Shown: positions 44,641 through 57,986, numbered from the stretch's first letter. The stretch: DNA of 64,000 nucleotides from Pinus tabuliformis (GCA_031772625.1 CM062812.1:727544300-727608299); one strand, 5' to 3'. Notes: generated from the letters alone by a model not told the origin. Program-made: numbers and translations.

Positions 44641-46489
44641 CAAACATTTATTTTCTTACCCACTGTCATGCCACTTTCTTTTTTTATTATTATTTCGTTT
44701 CATTGGGAAGTAGCATCTTTAATCGATGCGATCGTGGATTATTATAATGTTATTATATTCATCTCATACATGCATGAACTTATCAGTTGGTTTGCAAATG
44801 AATGGATTAGATTAGTGTATACAACCGTGCAATCATGTGAGCTATAGGATTCATATCGTTTGCACATTTTGATGAGAATATTTTTCAACTTTGTAAGTGT
44901 AAAGTTGGCAATATATGAGGATTGTTTACTCATTAATGCCTTTTTTGGAAAAATAAGTTATCGGATTATCATAGTGTAACTGTAATGATTTGCATTGTTA
45001 TTTTACATAAAAGTTAAAAGGCTTTTTTTTTATTATGAAGTTAATAGGTGTTAATGTTTTCTATTTTATATTTTTTTTTGTGGGTTATGTGTATATGTTG
45101 ATTCTTTGTTCGTCTCTTTTATTAAAATGGTTTAGAGTTTTTATTAGTGTTAAGGTTTTTTTTATTATATAATTTTATTGGGGATTTTGGGTAGGTGTTG
45201 ATTGTTTTCCAATTTGATTTATGTATTAAGGATTATGGTTTTTAAACTTTAACAATTTCAAATTCAAAATTTTTATAATTGAGAATTATGTTGAAAAAAT
45301 GTGATTTTTGAAGTGTTTGGGTTGATATATGAAAGGGATCGCTTAGATTATGGAGTTATAGATATAATTTAAGAGCGAATTCAAAAAATTAAGTTTGGAG
45401 GCTTACTTTAGCCTGTTTAATTTTGTAAATAAGAAATTATAATATGAGAAGGAAAGATACTCACCATAAAACATCCTTAATCAAACTAGACAAAGGAGGT
45501 CTAAGGTCTAAGGTCTAAACATTCACTCACAATAGGAAGTCCAAGGCTTAAAAAATATTTTCTCAAAAACAAAAAACAAACTTTTACTACAATAGATTTA
45601 TATGGATTTAACTCCTCTTCTTCAAGGCAAAATACTACTATATTTAGCCTTCTTACTCTAAACTTACAATACTAGAAACACACTTAGAACATTGCCACAA
45701 ATAGCACATTTTTTAAGCGTTAAAATACACCATCAAGCAAATGATTTTACCATATGCCAAAAGTTTGGAAGCTTGGAGTGACTAGCTCATAAGTTCTTCC
45801 ATTCCAAGATTTTCCAAGTACAATAAGGAGAGATAAATCCTTTATATCGGTCTTAGCTCAATACACCTTTACAAAAAATAGTTTATTTTTCTTATGAAAG
45901 TCTTAAGATATTTATAATAACTACCTAGGACAGTGAAGAGTCCCATATAAAACACTTCGATACAATGTTCTAAAGGAGTATAAATCCATGTGTCACTTTC
46001 CTCCATCTTCATGTAAAAACACAATATTATTGTCATTTGTCTTTTTCACCTATAAGGGGCTCTCCCATAAATAATCTGCAACACCCTTATGTTTTTCTTC
46101 TTAAAAGATGTCTATTTTTAGACTTCTAAATTATTGTCAGATTTAATGGCTATAAAAGCAAGGATTGAAACTATTTAATAATGTAATGACGTTTTATTTA
46201 TTGAATTAATAGAGCACTTGAGTATTCAAGACTTTTAGCCAATTTATAAAAAGATGTTAGTGGTCAAGTCCACATGGTGGACCTTCCCAAAAAAGTCTCC
46301 TAAAAATCTTGGAGCAAGGTTTTAAATATGTTAACGAAATGATAGAGAAGATTATGTTAATCACTTTGTTGTAGAGAAATTCTAAGTTAGGCGAAGAAGT
46401 TAATAAAACACAGTGGGAGAGAAATGCATGCTTTAAAGAAAAAGAAAATATTTTTTCTTAAATTAAAATTAAAAAGTTTGGGTAATTGG
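44641..46489. other. No gene seen; spacer between LBD promoter side and gag-only element
   Basis: AT-rich, no coding family recognised. Frames at 44635-44933 on both strands are short. No primer site or LTR ends were found. Confidence 0.55.
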
Positions 46490-48982
46490 TGAGCCTAGGT
46501 ATTGCAGCAAGAATGCTACAACTCCCAGGGCTACCATCTTTACTTATCAACCCAGGGTTCGTAAAAAATTGGAGGTGACTATGCTATATACACAAGTAAA
46601 AGTTAAGATACTGCCTGTTGTCACTGCTCATCTGGCAAGAGACCCTAGGGGTTCCAAGCCAGACTTCTATAGGGCCAAAAGAAGCTTGACTTTGATGGGA
46701 GGAGAGAAAACCTAGTCTAGGGGAGAGCTATTCTACAGCAGAAATGAAGAAAACAACAGGCAAGCCTAACTCACACCAAACCCTAGCTATCCAATTACAC
46801 AACTATGCTAAGCAAAACTAGAAATTAACACTAACCTATTGCTGCTATCTAGGTTGCAGAAGCAAAAAGCATCAAAACTAGGCTAAGGGTTGAACAATGG
46901 AAATTAAGCTATGTCTAAGCAGAAGAACGATCAGAAATAAAAATGGTGGGAAGAGGATGTGAAGGAGAAACAATGCATGAGGACTGTTGCATCAGGCGAG
47001 TGAAAGTCAAATGAACAAACGGGATCATATTGCATGAGGGTATGTAGGTAGATGGGTGAACATGGTCAACTAACAGACTTGACGACTAAGATTATATCGT
47101 GAAGATAATCAATAGATGGATGATGAAGATTAGCCAAGCTAGTTGGCGATCGGGTGAAGCGACAACCATCAGATCAGAGGACAGATCGACGACAATGATG
47201 GAAGTGGGTAAAAGAAAATGTGCAAAAATGACGAGCAGGTTTGGAGGGCGGTAAGTGGGATATCACGCACCCTCAAAGTCGTAAATGGTTTTTGAGAATT
47301 TTGTGTGATTAGCCTCCCCGGCGGACACGTAGCACAAGGAAACCGCCCATATCGTGTGCCCTCAGCTTGATAATGGTCAAAAGTAAATCCACGCGATATC
47401 GTGCGAGGGCTGTCGGATCTGACAAGGCAGATCTACTATGGAGATGTGACCGAGCAGATTGGTGAGTGGTTGTGTGACGACCATCAGATCTGACAAGGTA
47501 GATTGATGGTGGGGATTTTAAAAGTGGAAAGTCAAACGCGGAAAGGAATTCGGGTAGTGATTGGACGATTTAGCTTGTTAAAGGCGATCGACGGTTAAAA
47601 ACTGTTTGAACGTTAATTTCCAGCTCTCGCTGATCATTTCAGGCTGAAGGAGAATAACAGTAGGAGAGACCTGGGAAAGAGGGTTGAGGTATACCTTACA
47701 GAAAGAGAGAGTGAAGGGTTGGATAATCACGAGAGGAACAGAGTGACAACACAATGAACTTAGTGACTGTGTTTAAATGACAAACCCTACGAAAACAAAA
47801 ACCCTGTGTTTTTGGGTTTGTTGCAGGGTTTCTTTCTCACATCATGGTCCCAGAGGAAGGAGGTGAGGCCGAGACACTTGTGAGAATCCTTGTGGATCTT
47901 TTCTTTGCCAACCCACTGATTAAATGAAAGCATGAATGGAACAAACTGAAACATAGCTACTCTGTTCTGTACCACTGTAACAAAACTGCAATTATTCAAA
48001 CAAATGAACAGAAAACAGGAAGCTGCTTAAGTACATGAACAAGAAAGCCATAAATTTGTGCTGAACCACTGTAATGAAAATGCATCTATTCAACCAAATG
48101 AACAATCAAACCATGCATATGTGCTACTGCTGCAATGGAAATGAACAGCTTAAGTAAATGAATGTAAAACATGAATATATATTGTTGTTGTAATGAGAAT
48201 GCATCTGATTAAGCAAATGAATAGAAAGCATGAATCTATGCTAGAATACAATACAAGAAAGAGGAGTTTTGGATGTTAGGGTTGGGCCCTAACCCAAGAG
48301 CTTCAGCCCTCTGAGTTAACACAGTGCTGGCTCAAATCAAAACTCATCTTCATTATAAAAGAACATTGTGTTACATCAAACTGTTACAAGTCTGCACTTG
48401 GCTATTGGTGACTGACTAGCTGACTAATGACTAGTTAACTGGCTAAAAAATGCGACATCCTAAGCCTCTCTATTTATACATCTGAAGTCTCAATGACTTC
48501 CCTCAAAATTAGGGAGGTAAAACTCCCAACTTAATGGTAACTTGTCCTTTCACTTTCACTGGCCCAGCTGCCTTCTAGTTGGGAGGTTGCTTGTACTTCT
48601 ACTTGCTTGGCTATCTTTTAGTACTCTTGATTTGGCTATGTGTACTTTTAGTGGATGGAGGGATATTCGAATGGATGGGCAATAAATGAGGAGGGTTTAC
48701 CTCTCCTAATTCCTCTCCCTTGTCCCATATAAGTTTTTACCAATGTCTTTTACCATAGTTCCTTGCTTTTACCTTTTATCCTTGCACTTCCTTTTCTTTT
48801 ATCCTTTATTCCTGCATTATGTGCACATTAGACAAAAAAGCAAAATATCCAACTCTAACTCATCTCATAACCAAAATATAATCAAAAGTATGCAATAAGT
48901 TGTGAGAATGGTTGGTTTGACTAAGCAAGGAGGTGAATTAAGGCCAATTAAGGCCCATATAATTACTCAATGATGAGACTCA
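46490..48982 (-). repeat. 3' LTR of the gag-only element
   Basis: 2,493 bases, a direct repeat of 52973-55403. It is followed at 48983-48995 by TAATCACCCCCTA, the polypurine tract on the minus strand. The antisense frame at 47787-47999 is not a gene I recognise. Confidence 0.9.
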
Positions 48983-49404
48983 TAATCACCCCCTACTAAA
49001 AGTGTTGTTCATCCTCTGAGCAGCTTAGTGGCTCTAGTAGCCTCTCTGACATCTCATGCTTCTACTGTGGTCTTTTCTTCTAGTTTATAGCAACCTGCTT
49101 TCCTTTCTGCTTTTGCCCAGTGATATTCTCTGATCTTCAAGCTACATGGCAGTGTTTTCCATCTTTTCTAGCAGGCATGTATATTATCATTCTTTAGTAG
49201 CCTAAACATATCCTCAAAATGTGAAATTTCTTTCTCTTGGGCAGCAAGATGTCTAAGTGTCAATTGAGGATTATTTGCAATTAGATTATGAGTGCTAATT
49301 AGGGCCATGTGATTTGATTGTTCAGCTGCTTCTTTGTCCCTAAAGCCACTTAGCTCTTTTGTTTCTTGCTGCTTGCTCTTCTTTGTTTGAATGCCTTCTT
49401 CCTC

Positions 49405-49804
49405 TTATGTTTCAGCATCATGTTCCTTTGTATTAGTGTCTTCTTTATCCATCTCATCCCCATCTAGCTCTATATCTGTTGTTTCTTGTTTTGTCTCCTC
49501 CTTACTGACAGAAGGATTAACACCATAGATGAAGGTTTTGAAGTCGTCCTTTGCTGGTAAGTCATTGAAGTCTATCCATGTTATAGGGATCTTGAGGTTT
49601 TGGCGGGCGTCCTCAATGAGGGCTCTGACCAACCCATGGTGAATTAACTATTGGGAATTTCCTGTATTTTCTTTGCTGTTGGAGTCCATAAGTGATTGCA
49701 TCAAGCATTCTAAAATGGTAGCCATAAACAATATTGTATCTACCCTCACATGAGATATACTTGATGAGCATCTTGCTTCTGAGGCTTGAAGAGGAAATGA
49801 GCAA
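49405..49804 (-). pseudogene. Unknown open frame near the 3' end of the gag-only element
   Basis: Two partly overlapping minus-strand frames read as one degraded protein. 49613-49804 contains YNIVYGYHFRMLDAITYG and KYRKFPIVNSPW. 49405-49632 continues ALIEDARQNLKIPITWIDFNDLPAKDDF and then an acidic tail (EETKQETTDIELDGDEMDKED). A frame change near 49615-49632 separates them. I do not recognise a named domain. It lies where some plant gypsy elements carry an extra or envelope-like gene, which is only a positional argument. No signal peptide or membrane segment is visible. Confidence 0.45.
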
Positions 49805-51507
49805 ATTCTTGAGAAAACAGAGTTTCCTGTGTATTTAATCCACTAGCCTTTTTTTAGAGGAAACTGGCCACCTTTTACTTTCAAACCAACTACCTCTTAA
49901 CCTTTACAATCGTTTATCAGATGATGCATACAAGTGAGTGAGTAGTATACTTATCTGTGGCCTTAATGCCACGGTGCAGTTGTCAAAGATCAAAGGTGCT
50001 ACTGATGGTCATTCTTCTTCCTTCTCTGTTGTCTGTTGATGGTTTCTTGATTGCAGATCTGATGGTGCTACTGCTGTATGGTCATTTTTCTTCCTCTTTT
50101 GTTGTCTGCTAATGGTGTTTGTGACTGCAGATCAAATGTTGCTACAGCTGTGTAGCTCTTTCTTCCTCCTCTGTTGTCTGCTAACGATGTTTGTGACTAT
50201 AGATTAGATGCTGCTAAATGTACAAAGAGAGCATGAGTGTGTTTGGATGCAGGGATGATGGTAATGGATGAGGTGATTCTGTGGAAAACACAATCTTCTC
50301 CTGAATTGAAGCAATGAAGTGAAAAACAATGGAACTGATGGAGGGATGCATGGTAAGGAGAGGAGGAGATGAATATATGTGAGGCAGGGTTTCCTTTTGA
50401 TCTTCTCTTTGCTCCTTGCTTGTTCTTTCTCATCCACCTACAAATAAAAATTATGTTTTTTTTTTTCTCTTTTTTTCCAACCCATTGATCACCTCATGGA
50501 GGTTTTCAATCAATGAGCCAACCTAAGGCACCTCAAAGAAGGTTTTCACCTTAGATTTTTATTACTATTTTTTTTTTTCATTTTCTTTTCTACCCTACCC
50601 TACTTGAAAAACAACATCACATTTAAGAATAAGAATACTTCCAATGGAGCCAAGTGCACATCAAGATGGAAGACAAGGTGATGTGGGGGCTTGAAATGTA
50701 TGCTCTGCCATGTACTTGGATTTCAGAGGCCGAATGATTTTACTTTGAAAGGGTCAAGCATATTTGAGGAAGAGAGTGATGTTCCAACTTAGTGACTGTT
50801 TGGAACCATACTTCAATGTAGTTGTGATATCCCTACCCCACTTGCTGGTTTGGATCATATTGGATGTCTTCTTCTTTCATGACCTTCAAATATTTTTGCT
50901 AAGTGTTCTCTTGAACATATGAAGCAATTGATGGTAACCATGAGGGTGCTTCCTCCATTTCTGATTTTGCTATCTGTTCTTCATCAACTGTAGCCCATGG
51001 TTCTTTGATCTTATCTTTGGAACCTTCTTCTTCTGTATGTTGTCTTTTAATGACATCAAGAGAATCTCTCTTTTGCAATTCTCTTCCTGAGCTATGGTGA
51101 AGACCATAGATCTCAAGAGGAGATGGATGGAAGTGTTGCATCTCAGCATTGTAAGTGGGCTAAGCTACTTCAATGTGTGGGTTTGGAAATGGTGGTATAG
51201 GTAGTTGAGTGAGAGCGTATAGTTGAGATGGGAGTAGATGCGGTTGTCGTTGTGGTGGAGGTGAATGGCAAGGATAGCATGGAGGTTGGTATGGAGGATA
51301 TTGAGGAAATTACTGAGTATATTGAGGATATTGTTGATATTATGGATGGCTCCCATAAGTTCCTTTCCAACCTTGTTGCCAAGATTGGTTTTGGGGTTGT
51401 GATGGCCAATGATGCTAAGGAAAATGTGTGTTCCAAGTACTCGTAGGTGGATTTTCATAAGCTTGAAATTCTGAATTAGGTTATTACATTATATCATGAT
51501 GAATAAG
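49805..51507. other. Interior of the gag-only element without polymerase motifs
   Basis: Between gag and the unknown frame I looked for DSG, YxDD, HHCC and DDE blocks on both strands and found none. Frames at 50197-50437, 50899-51141 and 51165-51458 are low-complexity or unrecognised. The pol genes seem absent and not merely mutated. Confidence 0.6.
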
Positions 51508-52383
51508 CTACCATGTTCCTCTTGGAGCTACATAACATTGTTGCATTGGCAATGGAGTTGGTCCATTGTCCTCCTTGTGAGCTTTCTTCAACCTTGATAA
51601 TGATGGACAATGTCTAACATCCTGTGACTCCACAACATAAATATCAACATTTCCTTTTCCTTCATCTTGCATTTTTAACACTTCTACTTGTTTTGTTAGA
51701 TTGCTAAGAATTTCTCCTTTAAAATCATCAAACAAATTTAAAAGTTTAGCTTGACTTACTGACCTTGATGTTAATTTACCTAGTCTTGCTTTTCCCATTT
51801 ATATGTGTTTCCATGTTTCACAAATTTCCTCAAATGAAAATTGGTATAAATCACCTTTACTCAAGATATTAAGGATATCAATCCATTCATCCCTAATTGT
51901 TTTAAGTAAGAGGGATTTTCGTGTTTCAGATCCTAAATGATGTAGCTTTGCCCTCTTAACATTGTACATGAACCTATCTATTAGATCCTCTAGACTCTCA
52001 TCTTCTCTTTGATTCATTCTAAAGATTTCTTCTTTAAGATAATGATCTTTATATTTGTCTAGAATTGTCTTTTGCATATCCTTCCATGATCTTATTGAAT
52101 TAGCCCCTAAGCTCATGAACCATCTAAGAGCTGTATCCATTAAATTTGTTGGAAACAATCTCAGTTTTTGAGTTTTTGATAAATAACCATATGATCTGCA
52201 AATAATTTTAAATTCAAAGAGAAAGGTTTCCAAATCCTCTGACCCTAGACCATTAGAATTTGGAATAACCGATGGAGGGATGCTCTTCATGTGAACACTA
52301 CCATTAGTATCTTGAATGGGAAATCCAAGAGGATCTTCGTCATTTTCATCATCTCTATCCATTTTTTCTACATTATTTGTCAT
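51508..52383 (-). pseudogene. Gag of the gag-only element, one internal stop
   Basis: Capsid protein of an Athila/Tat-like retroelement. It starts MTNNVEKMDRDDEND, reads the retrotransposon gag core (EDLETFLFEFKIICRSYGY, TALRWFMSLGANSIRSWKDM, LKEEIFRMNQREDESLEDLIDRF) and ends the first segment at ETWKHI with a TAA at 51799-51801. The frame then continues without a shift (MGKARLGKLTSRSVSQAKLLNLFDDF) to 51508, so a single stop splits it into 194 and 96 codons. Near the end, RHCPSL resembles the last cysteine of the group's zinc knuckle, but the other ligands are missing. The order on the minus strand is LTR, tRNA-Asp site, gag. Confidence 0.85.
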
Positions 52384-52697
52384 TTTCTTCTTCTACCTGC
52401 AAGAGTGAATGGTGATGTGGCTCTTACTACACCACATGATCAAATGGGGGGTTTGGTTGGTGTTCGAGAAAATTTTTTGTTTTCGTTTTTATGATTGAAT
52501 GGAAAACTGCAATGCAATTTTCTACATCCATTTCTTCTACATTCTCTGTCATTTTCTTCTTCTACCTACAAGAGTGAATGATGATGTGGCTCTTACTGCA
52601 CCACATGATCAAATGGGGGGTTGGGTTGGTGTTGGATAATTTTTTTGTTTTTGTTTTTTATGATTGAATGGAAAACTGCAATTCAATTTTCTACTTT
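52357..52697 (-). repeat. Tandem duplication of about 169 bases over the gag start
   Basis: Units at about 52357-52525 and 52526-52697 share ATCCATTTNTTCTACATT, GTCATTTTCTTCTTCTACCT, GTGATGTGGCTCTTACT, CAAATGGGGGGTT and GATTGAATGGAAAACTGCAA. On the minus strand the copy nearer the 5' LTR has its own ATG and MTENVEEMDV, like gag's MTNNVEKMDR, but runs to a stop after about 42 codons. It is therefore a short upstream frame made by duplication. Confidence 0.9.
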
Positions 52698-52946
52698 TGA
52701 AATTAAATATGCCTAATGCAACTATTTTTTGTTTCTTTTTGTTTTGTTTTGTTTTGCAGAAATGAAATTGCTAAATTGAATGAAAACCACTAACAAAAGG
52801 AAACTACTTACAAAATGGAAAGGAAAGCACATAAATGAAAAATTGAAAGAAAGAAACTAGATTACTTTTGCAGAAATAAAGAAATGGAAGAAAGCTGGAA
52901 ACTAGAAAGTATAAGAAAACAATAATTCACATCCTACTCTGACACC

Positions 52947-52964
52947 TCCCCGACAATGGCACCA
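52947..52964 (-). other. Primer binding site (tRNA-Asp type)
   Basis: On the minus strand TGGTGCCATTGTCGGGGA, 8 bases inside the 5' LTR. It is complementary to the 3' end of plant tRNA-Asp except for three transitions. Confidence 0.85.
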
Positions 52965-52972
52965 AAAAGTGA

Positions 52973-55403
52973 TGAGCCTAGGTATTGCAATAAGAATGTT
53001 GTAACTCCTAGGGCTACCAACATTACTTATCAACCCAGGGTTCATATAAACTTGGAGGTGACTGTGCTATATACACAAGTAGAAGTGAAGATACTCGTTG
53101 TTGTCACTACTCATCTGGAAAGAGACCCCAGGGGTTCCAAACCAGACTTATATAGGGTCAGAAGAAGCTTCACTTTGATGGAAGGAGAGAAAACCTAGTA
53201 TAGGGGAGACCTATTCTACTGCAAAATGAAGAAAACAACATGCAAGCCTAACTCACACCAAACCCTAGCTAACCAATTACACAACTATGCTAAGAAGAAC
53301 CATAAATTAACACTAACCTACTGCTGCTATCCAAGTTGCAGAAGCAAAAAGCATCAAAAATAGGCTAAGGGTTGAACAATGGAAACTAGGCTAGGTCTAA
53401 GTGGAAGAACGATCGGAAATCAAGATGGTGGGTAGAGGACATGAAGGAGAAACATCACATGAGGACCACTAGATCACGCGGGTGAAAGGTAGGTGAACGG
53501 ACGAGATCAGATTGCAAGAGGGTACGTAGGCAGATGGGCAACATCATCAACTAATAGGGTGGATGACTGAGATTATATTGTGGAGGAAATTGGGAGATGG
53601 ACCGTGGAGATCGGCCAAGCCAGTTGGTGATCGGGTGAAGCGATAACTGTCAGATCAGAGGACAGATCGACGACAGAGATGGAAGCGGGCAAAAGAAAAC
53701 GTGCAAAAATGACAAGTGGGTTTGGAGGTCAGTAAGTGGGATCTCGCGTGCCCTCTAATTTGTAAATGGTTTTCCATAAATTTTTGTGATTAGCCTCCCC
53801 AGCCAACACGTAGAAGGGGAAACTGCCCATGTCATGTGTCGTCAACCCGATAACGATCGGAAGGAAATCCACGCGATATGGCGTGAGGGCCGTAAGATTT
53901 GGTAAGGCAGATCTATGGTGGAGATGTGACCGAGCAGGTTGGTGAGCGGGTGTGCAACAACCGTTAGATCTGAAAAGGCAGATTGACGGTGGAGATTTAA
54001 AAAGTGGAAAGTCAATCATGAAAAGGAATTTGGGCGGTGATTGGAAGTTAAAAACCATTTGAACGTGAATTACCATATCTCGCTGAGTGTTTCAGGCTAA
54101 AGGAGAATGACATTAGGAGAGACCTGGGAAAGAGGGTGGAGGTCTACATGACAGTAAGGGAGAGTGAAGCGGTGGATAATCATGAGAGGAACAGAGTGAC
54201 AACGCAATGAACTCAGTGATTATGTTTAAATGTCAAACCCTATGAAAACCAAAACCTTGTTTTTTGGGGTTGCTGTAGGCATTCTTCCTCCCGTCATGGC
54301 CCCAGAGGGAAGAGGCAAGGCCGAGACACTTGTGAGAAACCTTTTGGATCTTTTCTTTTCCAACCTACTGATTAAATGAAAGCATGAATGGAACAAACTA
54401 AAAAACAACTACTCTACTCTGCACCACTGTAATGAAACTACAACTATTCAAGAAAATGAACATAAAACAGGAAACTACTTAAGTACATGAATAGGAAAGC
54501 CATAAATCTGTGTTGAACCACTGTAATGAAAATGCATCTATTGAACCAAATTTACAATCAAACCATGCATCTATGCTACTGCTGCAATGGAAATGAACTA
54601 CTTAAGTAAATCAACAGAAAACATGAATCTATATTGCTGCTGTAATGAGAATGCATCTGATTAAGCAAATGAACATAAAGCGGGAATCTATGCTAGAATA
54701 CAATACAAGAAAAGAGGAGCTTTGGCTGCTAGGGTTGGGCCCTAACCCAGGAGCTTTAGCACTCTAAGTTAACTCAATGATAGCTCAAATCGAAACTCAT
54801 CTTCATTATAAAAGAACAATGTGTTGCATCAAATTGTTACAAGTCTGCACTTCACTATTGGCGACTAACTAGTTGACTAATGATTGGCTAACTAGCTAAA
54901 ACAAACGAGGTCGTAAGCCTTTTTATTTATACATCTGAAGTCTCAACGACTTCCCTCAAAATTAGGAAGGTACAACTCCCAAATTAATGGTAACTTGTCC
55001 TTTCACTTTCACTAGGTCGCTACCTTCTAGTAGGGAGGTTGCTTGTACTTCCACTTTCTTGGTTGTCTTTTAGTACTCCTAATTTGGCTATGTGTACTTT
55101 TAGCTGATGGGGGGATATTCAAATGGATGAGCAGTAAATGAGGAGGATTTACCTCTTGTAATTCCTCTCCCTTGTCCCATCTGAGTTTTTACCAAGGTCT
55201 TTTACCATAGTTCCTTGCTTTTACCTTTTATCCTTGCATTTCCTTCGCTTTTATCCTTTATTCATGCATTAAGTGCACATTAGACCACAAAGAAAAATAT
55301 AATCAAAAGTATGCAATAAGTTTTGAGAATAGTTGGTTTAACTAAGCTAGGAGGTTAATTAAGGCCAATTAAGGCCCATATAATTACCCAATGATGAGAC
55401 TCA
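52973..55403 (-). repeat. 5' LTR of the gag-only element
   Basis: 2,431 bases, a direct repeat of 46490-48982. Its inner edge lies next to the tRNA-Asp site and its outer edge at GACTCA 55398-55403. Confidence 0.9.
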
Positions 55404-55922
55404 TAAGTAATTAAGGCATGCAAACCTTTAAAGTGGAACGTTGCGAAGGAAGAATATGCTATGAATAAACTATAAGACAAACTATCAGGAATATAACATG
55501 GTGATTGATTCCTTAAGGTAAGAACGAATTAGCTCAGTAGGAACTGTTGAAGACGATTCACGGTTGAGTGGAACATGCTCTATTCCTAAATATTCCCCAA
55601 GCATTTAATTGTGGTTATTTGTATTTTTGTATATATTGTATATGTTGATTATGGGATAGGTAATGTGGTTATAGTGATAATTTTATATTGAATGTTAAAT
55701 TTAAGAATCAATTGTATATTAAACAAGTTTGCATGCATGAATCAATTATGTTGTAGGCAAATAATTATATTAGATATATGATTACTTTCTTTGTTTATGA
55801 TATATCTCAAAAGTAGTTATATTTTATTCTAATGATGAGATAGATTTAATATAAAAGAAGAAACTTGTATGTTGGATAAAATTATTCTTCCCTGTGTGGA
55901 TTAAATCTATTATATATATATC

Positions 55923-55981
<59 letters not shown>

Positions 55982-57084
55982 TAATTATGTAATTTGCATG
56001 TATATTTTTTGTTTACTGAGATATAGAAGTAAGAGTAATATATTGTACTATCACGCTTTAAGAGATTGCAAACTAGTAGTTATAGTATACAATATAGCAA
56101 AAATTAACTAAGTACTCTTATTAGAATTACATGCAAATAGTTATTTTTATTTTTACAAAAGTTTATTCGTGTTGGCTATCAAAGTATATCTTTAAATTTC
56201 ATTAGGGATAGAATGCTATGTTGGTAGAGGCTTATCTAAAGAAGATTATGGTAATCATACCTAGCATTTTCTCGTAAGCTAATGAATCTTTAGATAAGGA
56301 AACATAGAATATCTAAAGTATTCCTATGGACTAAATAATGTATTCATTATGTTTGTGAGTTTAGCAAAATGGATGGGTTCCTAATATAAGTGCTTATACT
56401 TACCAATTTAAAGCAATAGTAACTCTCAAAGTTCTTATAAAGCACAATATAAGTACACTCTAACCAATATCTTGGGAATTCGAAAAGAAAAGAAGTTTGG
56501 TAAGAACAATGAGCTGATTACTTTATGTAGGAATTTTAGTATTCCTTAATAAATGTCATTAAGTATTTTAAATATAGAAAAGGAATAAAATGGTGCAAGA
56601 ATTCAGGACCGGGTCCTTTATTGTATTATAAAAGAGTTAATAATTAACCTTATAAAAAATAATTGTATAGTGATTCAGAGATTCAACACGAAAGTATATT
56701 ACAATAAGCAGTAATATACTAAACTAGATAGTACATGAACACTATACTAGAATAGTCGTAGCGCTAATTCAAATCAATAAAAATGAAAAAACAACCTGTG
56801 ATTATAGTAAAATAAGAAACTCAGGAAAATTATTGTAGCACAAAATTCAATGGAAGAGAAATGTATATAACCTATGAGATAAATATATATGTATAGCTTT
56901 TTCATGGTAGCAAGAGAAATCAAAATTTTCCATAGTAACTATACATTCTAGATCTATCACAAGTGCGGATTCTATACTCAAACTAAAGGAGAATAACACT
57001 AAAGAAATAAATAAAAAAATATATTTATATATAGGAGAAAACAAATAGCGAGAATACAGACAAATTTTTGTAGTTGTTAAGGCC
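55404..57084. other. AT-rich spacer, no gene seen
   Basis: No coding family, LTR ends or primer site recognised. The frame at 56847-57044 is hydrophobic, short and unrecognised. Confidence 0.55.
55909..55979. repeat. (TA)n(GA)n compound microsatellite
   Basis: TATATA runs change to GAGAGA runs of about 30 bases, flanked by unique AT-rich sequence. Confidence 0.95.
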
Positions 57085-57089
57085 CAAGG

Positions 57090-57715
57090 TGATATGAATT
57101 TAAACAGTAATGTAAAAAATTACAAATATAACCATAAATACAAAGATGTAGTGGAAATAACAATTCATTTCATTAATATCAAATATTGAAATATTCTTAC
57201 AAACATAATGGAAATAAGACTAACTCGGGCGATGGTAGCTTATTCTGAGAAGAGATGTGGCAACTACATGCCTGTGAACTGTGTTACAAAGAGGATCAAA
57301 GGAATATTTATTATTCAGAAACAATGGAAAACTCTAAACATCTAAAAACCTAATCCTAGGAGATGAAGCGCTAAATTGTGTGCCTCGTTTGGATAAATTG
57401 GTACAACTTCTTGGGGTCATAACTTTGACATATGATGTTCGTTTCATGTGCAAAATACCTCGTTAGAAATATTTATCCTAGGACTACAACTTTCGAGTAG
57501 CCAACATAGGATTATGACCAATGATGGTTCTAGTTTTCCCAAAAAATGTTGTTTAGGGCCTCCAAAAGGCTCCAGAAGTTTAGGACACAAAAAACTACCA
57601 AAAATAGTAACTTGTGCTACAAATAAGGAAACTGAAAAACTGAAAGAGATAGTGGTGGTGGTCCAAGTGGAACAGGTGGGTGGCCACCAACATCCACCTG
57701 GATCAGTCCTCCACC
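57090..57715 (-). repeat. 3' LTR of the Ty3/gypsy element
   Basis: 626 bases, a direct repeat of 62322-62942 with many substitutions. The plus-strand frame 57448-57777 arises within it and is not a gene. Confidence 0.9.
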
Positions 57716-57986
57716 CTTATAAAGCAATGGTCCCCATTTCATTGAGCGCCTCTATGAGATGCGGAAACTTCTACTGAACTTAGTCACTGGTGAGCCACTT
57801 TACTTGCTGCAAGAGTTTGTCACCTTTAACAACCTGATATAGTTAGATCTTCTGTTGGCAAGTGTTATTGACTTGTGTGTCCATAATTCAATTAGTTGTG
57901 GCCTATTCCATGCAGTTTGGGTTCAACTCTATTTGTGTGAGTATTTCTGCAATGTCTGAGGTGTCCAATAATGGTGGGAAGTATGC

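Larger units (their letters stand above)
46490..55403 (-). mobile_element. Gag-only Ty3/gypsy-type LTR retrotransposon (TR-GAG/LARD-like)
   Basis: Long direct LTRs at 46490-48982 and 52973-55403 begin TGAGCCTAGG and end GACTCA on the plus strand. The primer site beside the right LTR pairs with tRNA-Asp, as in the Athila/Tat group, and shows that the element reads on the minus strand. A PPT, TAGGGGGTGATTA (minus), adjoins the left LTR. The 3,990-base interior has a gag gene and an unknown frame but no protease, polymerase or integrase motif. The LTRs differ at 20 of the first ~165 bases, so it is old. No target duplication is evident: the flanks are ATTGG and TAAGT. Confidence 0.87.

Noticed and set aside
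46480..55412. GTAATT on both sides of the gag-only element as target duplication
   Set aside because: It is not adjacent to the LTR ends at the same distance; the immediate 5-base flanks ATTGG and TAAGT do not match.
57448..57777. 109-codon plus-strand frame
   Set aside because: It lies within the 3' LTR of the gypsy element, and the matching part of the other LTR (62666-62863) gives a different, shorter frame.
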